Of a stretch of 16,902 bases of DNA, positions 7,851 through 13,624 are shown piece after piece. Origin of the DNA: Planctomycetota bacterium (GTDB lineage: Bacteria > Planctomycetota > Planctomycetia > Planctomycetales > Planctomycetaceae); assembly GCA_023429275.1 (NCBI GenBank), contig JAEYWB010000402.1, positions 1 through 16,902 of the forward strand, read 5' to 3'. Under the pieces are notes generated by a model. That model did no database searches and was not told the origin of the DNA. It was given only the letters and a program-made list of their open reading frames with translations. Each line of letters starts with the position of its first letter. Positions within the stretch are counted from its first letter, which is position 1. Made by a program: the position numbers and the translations under genes.

Positions 7851-8381
7851 TTAGTCCCGCTCACTTGTGCCGGACCGTTGAGGAGCTCGACCGCACGAGT
7901 TCTTGCCGGTGGGCGCCTCTGCATCGCCTTCGGCCAAACGCCGCACACGAACCGCCGTCACCATGTACTCCGGAGCGTGCGTCCAGCGATCCCGTCCCGG
8001 TCCTGTAATCATGTTCAATTGGCCGCGCGGGTTGTGGAACGCACAGAGCGCCTCATCCGTTCGGACCGACTCGCTGATACGAGCCGGCCGGGTCGCTTCG
8101 CCGTGGTGGCAGCAGTCCCGATCCACCAAGTGGTAACAGGATGTCTCGCGTGCAGCGGACGAGCGGGAACTGTCAGAGGTTTCGTTCAGTGACAGCACGA
8201 AGCAGGAGCCTTGAGAGAAAGAGGGCTCCTCTGCCGTTGGCAAATGGCGTACCTCGAACAACGAAGGACTCGGATCGCCTCGAGAAGACCCGCTCACCAC
8301 GGCGCAGGAGACCCCGTTCGCGGCGAAAGCATTCACCTCACCCACGCCTGGCGGAGCCCTTTTGACAAATCTGACACACAT
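7851..8381 (-). CDS. Doubtful ORF, unrecognised, upstream of the acyltransferase-ligase
   Basis: The 678-nt stretch 7842-8519 has no recognisable gene. The best candidate is a minus-strand frame ending at 7851. Its TAA overlaps the AAAGG ribosome site of the acyltransferase-ligase gene, which is the spacing expected in an operon. The last 60-70 residues (through RGQLNMITGPGRDRWTHAPE and EYMVTAVRVRRL) look protein-like. The part before that is rich in Ser, Cys and Arg, and no homologous family comes to mind. The start is arbitrary: the ATG at 8381 lies in a palindrome and has no clear ribosome site. It may be a small real gene of about 60-120 residues, a decayed gene, or non-coding sequence. 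Confidence 0.22.
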   Translation of the reverse strand: MCVRFVKRAPPGVGEVNAFAANGVSCAVVSGSSRGDPSPSLFEVRHLPTAEEPSFSQGSCFVLSLNETSDSSRSSAARETSCYHLVDRDCCHHGEATRPARISESVRTDEALCAFHNPRGQLNMITGPGRDRWTHAPEYMVTAVRVRRLAEGDAEAPTGKNSCGRAPQRSGTSERD

Positions 8382-8386
8382 GTGTG
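8375..8386. promoter_or_regulatory. 12-bp perfect palindrome, possible operator
   Basis: CACACATGTGTG is a perfect 12-bp palindrome about 80 bp upstream of the ArsR-gene promoter. Its centre, ACATGT, is also the core of the two operator copies at 8465 and 8889, but the flanking arms differ. A TTGACA hexamer at 8362-8367 precedes it without a convincing -10 element. It could be a third, weaker repressor site or a site for another dimeric regulator acting on the leftward genes. Confidence 0.3.
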
Positions 8387-8462
8387 CGAATGGGCGATCG
8401 ATTTGGCCCGGGACGCACACCCGAACCAGGGATTCGCTGTACATCCTGTGGAGAATTGCAGA

Positions 8463-8490
8463 TTGACATGTCGGAACATGACGACATAAT
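8463..8490 (+). promoter_or_regulatory. Sigma-70-type promoter of the ArsR-family repressor gene
   Basis: TTGACA (8463-8468) is a perfect -35 element. A 16-nt spacer leads to CATAAT (8485-8490), five of six matches to TATAAT. Transcription would start near 8497, leaving a leader of about 20 nt that contains the GAGGAG ribosome site at 8508. The repeated operator (8465-8486) fills the spacer and touches both hexamers, which is the geometry of a directly repressed, autoregulated promoter. Confidence 0.75.
8465..8486 (+). promoter_or_regulatory. Operator copy 1 (putative ArsR-family binding site)
   Basis: The site reads GACATGT, four bases, ACATG, one base, CGACA. Within it ATGTCG (8468-8473) and CGACAT (8482-8487) form a 6-bp inverted repeat around an 8-nt spacer, as expected for a winged-helix dimer. 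An identically spaced copy is at 8889-8910. Identity of the binding protein as the adjacent ArsR-family product is inferred from position and from autoregulation being usual in this family. Confidence 0.68.
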
Positions 8491-8519
8491 TGTGGCGAGG
8501 TCGCGGTGAGGAGAGTTCG

Positions 8520-8843
8520 ATGGCCCGCTTGTCCAGGAAGCCCGCTGAAATTCGACTGACGGATCTTCCCGCGATGGAGCAGGCGGCGGAGTGCCTGCGG
8601 ACCTTGGCTCATCCGCACCGGTTGCGGATGGTCCAAATGTTGCTTCAGAAACAATACCCGGTCGGAGAGCTGGCCGAGGCGTGCGATATCCCCAGCCATA
8701 TGGCGTCAGAACACCTGCGGCTGATGCAGCGGTGCGGATTCCTGAGCGCCGAAAAGCAGGGGCGGTTTGTGTACTACAAGGTCGTCGAGCCACACCTTCA
8801 GAGCATTCTTCAATGCATCGAGAAACGCTTTGGGGCGGCATAG
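8520..8843 (+). CDS. ArsR-family repressor of the sulfur-detoxification locus
   Basis: This is a 107-residue winged-helix repressor. LRTLAHPHRLRMVQML (26-41) is the typical ArsR opening helix pair, the recognition region is around SHMASEHLRLMQRCGFL (59-75), and the wing is EKQGRFVYYKV. The metal-binding ELCVCDL motif of true arsenic sensors is absent. Four cysteines are present: C25, C55, C72 and C99. Its neighbours (a YgaP-like rhodanese, then a persulfide dioxygenase) place it functionally with persulfide sensors such as BigR, SqrR and E. coli YgaV, although it lacks their cysteine in the RLxxxC position. The ATG at 8520 is chosen over an upstream TTG (8490) because GAGGAGAG lies just before it. 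It is probably autoregulated through the operator in its promoter and followed by its own terminator. Confidence 0.92.
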   Translation: MARLSRKPAEIRLTDLPAMEQAAECLRTLAHPHRLRMVQMLLQKQYPVGELAEACDIPSHMASEHLRLMQRCGFLSAEKQGRFVYYKVVEPHLQSILQCIEKRFGAA

Positions 8844-8875
8844 TCCCGGCCTTGGACACCGCCTGACATTTTTTT
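8834..8875 (+). terminator. Intrinsic terminator after the ArsR-family gene
   Basis: GGCGG (8834-8838) pairs with CCGCC (8859-8863), with an inner GTCC/GGAC stem (8843-8846 and 8853-8856). Five bases later comes a run of seven T (8869-8875). The stem begins inside the last codons of the repressor gene. Termination here would uncouple the repressor from the rhodanese gene and explains why a second operator, and presumably a second promoter, follows at once. Confidence 0.58.
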
Positions 8876-8888
8876 GACCCAAAGGATC

Positions 8889-8910
8889 GACATGTTACGA
8901 CATGTCGACA
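8889..8910 (+). promoter_or_regulatory. Operator copy 2, in front of the rhodanese gene
   Basis: The site has the same layout as copy 1: GACATGT, four bases, ACATG, one base, CGACA. All 17 defined positions agree, while the spacer bases differ. It contains the perfect 10-bp palindrome CGACATGTCG (8898-8907). It lies 48 nt before the rhodanese start and 14 nt after the T-run of the repressor terminator. A promoter here is less clear: TTGACC at 8874 or TCGACA at 8887 could serve as -35, and no good -10 was found. The divergent spacers argue for selection on the arms rather than a recent duplication. Confidence 0.63.
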
Positions 8911-8957
8911 AATTCGTGACAACGTGGTGTCCAGTTGAGCTTCAGGAGCAAACATTC

Positions 8958-9563
8958 ATGTTCAAGACAACAACTCCACAGGAATTGAACGATCATCACC
9001 GCAACGGAGAGCCGCTCGACCTGATCGACGTCCGGACCCCTATGGAGTTTGAGGAGGTCCATGTCGACTTCGCCAGAAACGTCCCCCTGGACCAACTCGA
9101 TCCCGCCTCGTTTCTGAAGGAAAGAAGCACCGATCCAGCCCGGCCGCTCTACGTCATCTGCCGGTCGGGATCTCGAGGAAAGCGGGCGTGCGAGGCGCTT
9201 CTGGCGGCTGGCCATGCGTCCGTCGTGAACGTCGAAGGGGGAACCGCAGCCTGGGAGGCGGCGGGGCTTCCGGTCACCCGTGGCCGCCGAGGAATGTCGC
9301 TCGAACGGCAAGTCCGGATCGTCGCCGGGCTTCTCGTCGTCGTCGGGACCGCACTGGGATTCTTCGTGCACTCCGCGCTTCTGGGTCTGCCGGCCTTCGT
9401 CGGCACCGGGCTGGTTATCGCCGGCATCACGGACTGGTGCGGTATGGGACTGCTGCTCGCCCGCATGCCGTGGAACCAGGTTTCTGTGAGTCGCGCTGCC
9501 ACTTCGGCATCGGCCTCAGACAAACCGACGTGCAACAAGCGGTCGGGGACGTGTTGCGGCTAG
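8958..9563 (+). CDS. Membrane-anchored rhodanese (YgaP-like), sulfurtransferase
   Basis: This protein has 201 residues. Residues 5-107 form a rhodanese domain with DVRTPMEFEEVHV and the active-site loop CRSGSR, catalytic C68, which carries a persulfide during sulfur transfer. Residues 117-175 are a DUF2892-type membrane module with two helices (about 120-138 and 142-158) ending in the family signature CGMGLLLARMPWN. The same rhodanese-plus-two-helix layout is found in E. coli YgaP, which also has an ArsR-type regulator (YgaV) as neighbour. The tail is unusual: TCNKRSGTCCG, with cysteines at 192, 199 and 200. The ATG at 8958 is chosen because GGAG lies about 9 nt upstream and the protein then starts at the domain; an upstream in-frame TTG (8874) would put the operator inside the gene. 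Confidence 0.92.
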   Translation: MFKTTTPQELNDHHRNGEPLDLIDVRTPMEFEEVHVDFARNVPLDQLDPASFLKERSTDPARPLYVICRSGSRGKRACEALLAAGHASVVNVEGGTAAWEAAGLPVTRGRRGMSLERQVRIVAGLLVVVGTALGFFVHSALLGLPAFVGTGLVIAGITDWCGMGLLLARMPWNQVSVSRAATSASASDKPTCNKRSGTCCG

Positions 9564-9846
9564 GTGGTTCGCGTTCACGCCCCCGAGGTACCTTCATCCT
9601 CGTGCTTCCCGCCTTCTCGGACTGGACCCTGGCCAACCTTCCCCCGTGCATCCGAGACAGCCATGAGCCACGTGCTGCACTCCGGGCATCCCCCTTCTTC
9701 CACGACATCGTTCGGTTTCCGGTTTCCGTGTCTCTCGACGGCGGGAGCGGTTTCGGAATCGGCTTCCGTAAAGCGCTGGACGAGTTCACCGCGGCGATAT
9801 CCGTCGCATGAACCCTGGTTCCGGACATCCCCTTTGGAGGCTTCCC
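9564..9846 (+). other. 283-nt gap inside the sulfur locus, no recognised gene
   Basis: The stretch between the rhodanese and dioxygenase genes is unusually long for an operon. Open frames run through it in two plus-strand phases, but their products are rich in Ser, Pro and Arg and match nothing I know. No copy of the 22-bp operator and no obvious promoter is present. The only clear signal is GGAGG at 9836-9840, six bases before the dioxygenase ATG. It may be a lost small gene. Confidence 0.4.
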
Positions 9847-11271
9847 ATGAAACTTAAGCAGTACTACCTCGGCTGTCTGGCGCATGCTTCCTACCTGATC
9901 GCCGACGAGACAACAAAAGAAGCGGCGATCGTCGATCCACAGCGGGACATCGAGCAGTACCTCGCCGATGCCGCGGCGGAGGGGCTGGCGATCAAATACG
10001 TTCTGCTCACGCATTTTCACGCCGACTTCCTGGCGGGGCACATCGAGCTCCGAAACCGGACCGGCGCGAAGATCGTGATGGGATCCCGCGCGAGAGCCGA
10101 GTTCGCCGTTGACCACCTCAAGGATGGAGACATCCTGCGGATGGGAAAAGTGCGGCTCGAGATTCTGGAGACACCCGGCCATACGCCGGAAGGAATCTCG
10201 ATCCTCGTCTTCGATGAAGCCCGGGACCCAGGCACTCCCCACGCCGTTCTGACCGGCGACACGCTCTTCATCGGCGATGTCGGCCGCCCCGACCTCCTGG
10301 CGTCGATCGGGGTCACGGCGGAAGAGCTGTCGGAGATGCTTTATCACTCGATCCAGCGGCTGAAGAGCCTTCCCGACGGTACCCTCGTCTATCCCGCCCA
10401 CGGCGCCGGATCACTGTGCGGAAAGTCGCTGAGCAAGGAGACCGTCTCGACGATCGGCGAGCAGAAGCGGTTCAATTACGCCCTTCAGCCGATGGCCCTC
10501 GAAGACTTCCGGACGTTGGTCACCGCCGATCAGCCCGAGGCTCCCGCCTATTTCGTCCACGACGCCATCCTGAACCGTCAGGAGCGGGCCGATCTCGACC
10601 AGACGATGGTCAAGTCCCTCAAGGAGCTGACGGTCGACGAGTTGCTCCAGGCGGTCGCTGGCGGATCGCAGCTTCTCGATGTCCGGGAGGGGATCGACTT
10701 CGAGGGAGCGCATCTTGCCGGTGCGATGAATATCGACCTCAAGGGAAAGTACGCCACCTGGTGCGGAACGCTTCTCGACAAGTCGATCCCGATCGTCCTT
10801 GTCGCCGCTCCCGGTGACGAAAGGGAGGCGGTCATGCGCCTTGGCCGCATCGGCCTTGATAACGTCTCGGGCTACCTTAAGAACGGAATGCTCGCCGTCG
10901 AAAAGCGGCCCGATCTTGTTCGGAAGATCGACCGGATCACCGCCCCCGCCCTCGCCGAGCTCATGAATGGGGGGAACCCTCCGCTGGTCGTCGACGTCCG
11001 CTCCGGACCGGAGAACGCCCGCGGAGCGATCCCGGGTAGCGTGAATCTTCCGCTTCCGCATCTCAAGGAACGTCTCGAGGAGTTGCCGACGGACCGGACC
11101 ATCGTGGTCCACTGCGAGGGCGGATATCGATCCGCGATCGCTGCCAGCCTTCTCGCGCAGCACGGCCTGACAAATCTGCTGGATCTGGTTGGCGGGTACA
11201 AGGCGTGGGAAGCCACCGGGCTCGCCGGGGCGACTTGGAGTGCCTCCGCGGGATCGACCTGTCCAGTCTGA
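9847..11271 (+). CDS. Persulfide dioxygenase with two rhodanese-like domains (CstB-like)
   Basis: This 474-residue cytoplasmic enzyme oxidises persulfides and transfers sulfur. Residues 1-240 are a metallo-beta-lactamase-fold persulfide dioxygenase: THFHADFLAGH carries H56, H58 and D60, PGHTPEG carries H112, TGDTLFIGDVGRPDL carries D138, and YPAHGAGSLCG carries H185. By analogy with ETHE1, H56, H112 and D138 would bind the single iron. Residues 258-355 are a rhodanese-like domain whose active loop reads VAAPGDEREA with no cysteine, so it should be inactive. Residues 365-465 are a second rhodanese with HCEGGYRSA, catalytic C423. This order matches Staphylococcus aureus CstB. There is an extra C472 near the C-terminus. 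The ATG at 9847 has GGAGG six bases upstream. With the preceding rhodanese it should convert persulfide to sulfite and thiosulfate. Confidence 0.95.
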   Translation: MKLKQYYLGCLAHASYLIADETTKEAAIVDPQRDIEQYLADAAAEGLAIKYVLLTHFHADFLAGHIELRNRTGAKIVMGSRARAEFAVDHLKDGDILRMGKVRLEILETPGHTPEGISILVFDEARDPGTPHAVLTGDTLFIGDVGRPDLLASIGVTAEELSEMLYHSIQRLKSLPDGTLVYPAHGAGSLCGKSLSKETVSTIGEQKRFNYALQPMALEDFRTLVTADQPEAPAYFVHDAILNRQERADLDQTMVKSLKELTVDELLQAVAGGSQLLDVREGIDFEGAHLAGAMNIDLKGKYATWCGTLLDKSIPIVLVAAPGDEREAVMRLGRIGLDNVSGYLKNGMLAVEKRPDLVRKIDRITAPALAELMNGGNPPLVVDVRSGPENARGAIPGSVNLPLPHLKERLEELPTDRTIVVHCEGGYRSAIAASLLAQHGLTNLLDLVGGYKAWEATGLAGATWSASAGSTCPV

Positions 11272-11291
11272 TATCAGTCTCGAGGCGGACG

Positions 11292-11545
11292 ATGTGTCCC
11301 TTCATTCTCTGCACGGTGTTCGGCGGCCTCGTCGGGCTGTCCCTCGGTCTCACCGGCGGTGGCGCAATCTTAGCGGTTCCGCTCGTTGTCTAGGGCCTTG
11401 GTGGTTCCGCCATACGAGGGCGTCGGGGGCCCCGCCCTTCAAAGGACGTTTGCCGCCGCAATTGTCGCGGTGGCGGTACTCGTCATTGTCCGAAACCTGA
11501 AACTTGAGACACGCCAGACCCCTGGAGCGCATGCTGCAGCCTCGA
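11292..11545 (+). pseudogene. Decayed TauE/SafE-type sulfite or thiosulfate exporter
   Basis: The ATG at 11292, 20 nt behind the dioxygenase stop and after a GAGGCGG sequence, opens a clear TauE/SafE N-terminus: GGLVGLSLGLTGGGAILAVPLVV. The next codon is TAG (11391-11393) where the family usually has Tyr (PLxxYGLG). GLG continues in the same frame, then a +1 shift near 11400 is needed to read VPPYEGVGGPAL. This runs straight into LQRTFAAAIVAVAVLVIVRN, which is the last transmembrane helix of the family. About 150-180 residues in the middle, several helices, are missing. The gene therefore has a nonsense codon, a frameshift and an internal deletion, and cannot make a transporter. A working copy would have exported the sulfite or thiosulfate made by the upstream enzymes. 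Confidence 0.8.
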
Positions 11546-12088
11546 ACGTCGAAAGGCGTTCGTCGATCTTCGGCCTGCTGACCTTTGACTGCCGGCGTTC
11601 AGGTGCCCGAACGCTTCTGGTCATCGATCCGGACTGGAGCTTCGAGGGGAGGCGTGTCGATGCCATGAACCGAAAGATCTCCGCCGCGGGTCAGTGAGCG
11701 GCTTCTCCGACATCGGTTTGCAGCGTCTTGTCGGACTTCATGGCAGATCCCTCGAAAAGGGATCACAACGTTCTTTACCGAAAGCGTCGATACGGAGAGA
11801 TGCCGCTCAACGGTCAGTCGGGATGTCCCGCGAGGCCCGCCTCCCGGCCAATCATTGAGTGATGCAAACTGGGTGTCTGGAAAAGCATCGGCACCGGGAT
11901 CAGGGAGAAGGCGGGCCAGCTCGCCCCCCCCGCTCGACCGGTGCCCACGAGTCTTATCACGTCATCGACGACTCTATTCGCTTCTCTGTCGGTTCTGCTT
12001 CCTCCGACGACCCGGACGTATGGACGCCATCGGCACTGGTTTTCGGAGAACACACCGGTGCCATCGTGAAGGCGACTCGATCACACCG
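11546..12088. other. Stretch of about 540 nt with no recognised gene
   Basis: No frame on either strand resembles a known protein. A minus-strand frame (11814-12053, 79 codons) and overlapping plus-strand frames exist, but they look like chance openings in GC-rich DNA. One small hairpin is visible, GATCCCT (11746-11752) with AGGGATC (11758-11764), loop CGAAA, not followed by a T-run. The region follows the decayed exporter and may be degraded coding sequence. Confidence 0.45.
12056..12088 (-). terminator. Possible terminator after the BON-domain gene
   Basis: CGGTG (12056-12060) pairs with CACCG (12084-12088), and inside it ATCG (12063-12066) pairs with CGAT (12078-12081) around an 11-nt loop. 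The structure starts at the base next to the stop codon of the minus-strand BON gene. There is no T-run, so it is only a candidate. Confidence 0.3.
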
Positions 12089-12334
12089 TCAGTCGACCAC
12101 CACCTGATTGTCGACGATGAGCACACCGGGGATGCGAATGGCCCGGTGCTGGGCAAGCTGTTTGAGATAGAAGGTGGGAACTCGACCTTTCAAGGTGACC
12201 ACGCTCCCATTCGCCATGACCGACAGCGATCGGAGAGGCCCGTAGCCGGAACGGAAAAACTCTTCACTGATTCGGATTGCGAGGCTGGCTTCCCCGACGG
12301 CGGACTGTGAAACGTACCCAGATAATCTGGCCAC
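12089..12334 (-). CDS. Small BON-domain protein, 81 aa
   Basis: The protein is essentially one BON domain, a small alpha-beta fold found in bacterial stress and envelope proteins (OsmY, Kbp) that is thought to bind phospholipid or other ligands. The helix AIRISEEFFRSGYGPLRSL leads into the strand SVVTLKGRVPTFYLKQLAQH and the closing IPGVLIVDNQVVVD, the usual end of the domain. No signal peptide is evident, so it may act in the cytoplasm. The GTG at 12334 is preferred: CGGAG lies 7 nt upstream. A TTG 33 nt earlier (12367) would add 11 residues. It is the only minus-strand gene in the right half of the window and lies between the decayed exporter and the Nudix gene. Its function is unproven. 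Confidence 0.75.
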   Translation of the reverse strand: MARLSGYVSQSAVGEASLAIRISEEFFRSGYGPLRSLSVMANGSVVTLKGRVPTFYLKQLAQHRAIRIPGVLIVDNQVVVD

Positions 12335-12655
12335 GGGAGAACTCCGGCAGGAATTTGAGTGGGGCAATGGCTTGCTCAGATCGTCGGACGACTTCGCCGA
12401 CAGTTGGGAGAGCCCGTATGGTCTCGACGTCTCGATACCAGGCTGATTGCAACGACCATGCCAATCGAACCGGCTCTGCGATCATCACGATGACAGCCAG
12501 TGCAGCTTCCATGGCGGCCGACAAGGGCGTTCCTTTGTGACACATTCCGTGCGGAAAGAGTCTGGATGTGCACGGCCTGAGGCGTTCGTGACTGTTGCTT
12601 CGCCAACCGCCTTCTCCAGGCCGCAAGTTCTTCCCGACAGTGGAGACCGAGGACC
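12335..12655. other. 321-nt gap with no recognised gene
   Basis: This divergent region between the BON gene (leftward) and the Nudix gene (rightward) should hold both promoters. I could not identify convincing -35/-10 pairs or a sigma-54 GG-N10-GC element. A minus-strand frame crosses the whole gap and continues into the BON gene in another phase, but it has no recognisable family signature. Confidence 0.4.
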
Positions 12656-13126
12656 ATGCCAACGGAAAGTGCTGGACTGCTCCTGTACCGCAAGGGAGCA
12701 AAAGGTCTCGAGGTTCTCCTGGTTCATCCGGGAGGCCCGTTCTTCCGGAACAAAGACCTTGGTGCCTGGTCGATTCCGAAAGGAGAGGTCCAGCCTGGTG
12801 AGGAGCCTTTGGGGACGGCTTTCCGTGAGTTCGAGGAGGAACTTGGCCCCGCTCCTTCCGGGCCTTTCCATCCGCTCGCCCCGGTTCGGCAACGCGGAGG
12901 GAAGATCGTCAGGGCTTGGGCCTGCCGCGGCAACTTTGACGTCGCGCAGATCCGCGGCGGAACCTTCTCGTTGGAGTGGCCACCGCGGTCTGGACGAATG
13001 CAGGAGTTTCCCGAAGTCGACAGGGCGGAATTCTTCGAGATCTCCGCGGCGGCCGAAAAGATCAATACCGCGCAGCAGGCCTTCCTCACGCAGCTCGCCG
13101 CTCTCTCTCTGTCCAAGGCTCTCTGA
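12656..13126 (+). CDS. Nudix hydrolase
   Basis: This 156-residue hydrolase should cleave a nucleoside diphosphate linked to another moiety, using divalent metal bound by the Nudix box. The box is clear: G43 then E49 and REFEEELG (57-64), fitting GX5EX7REUXEEXGU except that the last hydrophobic position is P65. The start SAGLLLYRKGAKGLEVLLVHPGG and the WSIPKGEVQPGEE context fit the ADP-ribose/NADH or diadenosine-type NTP-pyrophosphohydrolase group; the substrate cannot be told. The ATG at 12656 has a GAGG sequence just upstream. It opens the rightward stress-gene series, though a gap of nearly 500 nt to the next large gene suggests a separate transcript. Confidence 0.93.
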   Translation: MPTESAGLLLYRKGAKGLEVLLVHPGGPFFRNKDLGAWSIPKGEVQPGEEPLGTAFREFEEELGPAPSGPFHPLAPVRQRGGKIVRAWACRGNFDVAQIRGGTFSLEWPPRSGRMQEFPEVDRAEFFEISAAAEKINTAQQAFLTQLAALSLSKAL

Positions 13127-13624
13127 CTCGTCACGTTGATCTCTCTGTCGATCGATCGGGCGGCGAATTCAACTTTCGAGCGATGTTGTCCCACATCGTG
13201 CGGCCACGTCACGCCCGGAAGGACTCATGGCGCCAGGATCGCGCGCCGTGGATCGAAGAACCGGCCTCGTTACCCCTTGTTTCGATGTCATGGGCGTCTT
13301 CGTCACTTTTGGCATTTCAATTGCGATCCGTCGCGTTCGTGAATCGGAGACGGCATGCCGCACGGAAAGCACTCCGATCGGATGCTGGAAGAACGGGCAG
13401 TCGACTTCGGTCACTTCATCCGGGAGTCGAGGGGTGAACTCTCGATCGCGCGGACGAACGCACCGTGATGTCTCCTTTTGGGTCGGACGTTGCATCGTCG
13501 GTTGCCTTCTCGACTCTCCGGATGGCACCTGAATCGTCAGGTCCACGCGTTGGGCCCTCTGTGTGATGCAGAACGGAATCTCGTTTCGCTGACCTTCGAC
13601 TCGTCTTTCTGCTCCGAGCCTGCC
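13127..13624. other. 498-nt gap, mostly without recognised genes
   Basis: Between the Nudix gene and the universal stress protein gene I see only one candidate small gene (13355-13468, listed separately). Longer open frames in several phases give Arg/Ser-rich products without family signatures. The promoter of the universal stress protein gene should lie at the right end, but no clear hexamers were found. Confidence 0.4.
13355..13468 (+). CDS. Possible small protein, 37 aa
   Basis: An ATG at 13355 with GGAG five bases upstream opens a 37-codon frame, MPHGKHSDRMLEERAV followed by DFGHFIRESRGELSIARTNAP, ending in TGA. The composition is charged and plausible for a small cytoplasmic protein, and the ribosome site is better than that of several larger genes here. 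I recognise no family. It could equally be the remnant of a longer gene or a chance opening. Confidence 0.25.
   Translation: MPHGKHSDRMLEERAVDFGHFIRESRGELSIARTNAP

Noticed and set aside
10411..11163. 250-codon minus-strand open frame inside the dioxygenase gene
   Set aside because: It is antisense to two rhodanese-like domains with clear motifs on the plus strand.
11814..12053. 79-codon minus-strand frame downstream of the BON gene
   Set aside because: No ribosome site or family signature was seen, and its composition is like a chance opening.
12264..12701. 145-codon minus-strand frame crossing the BON/Nudix gap
   Set aside because: It overlaps both the BON gene (other phase) and the start of the Nudix gene, and it shows no recognisable domain.
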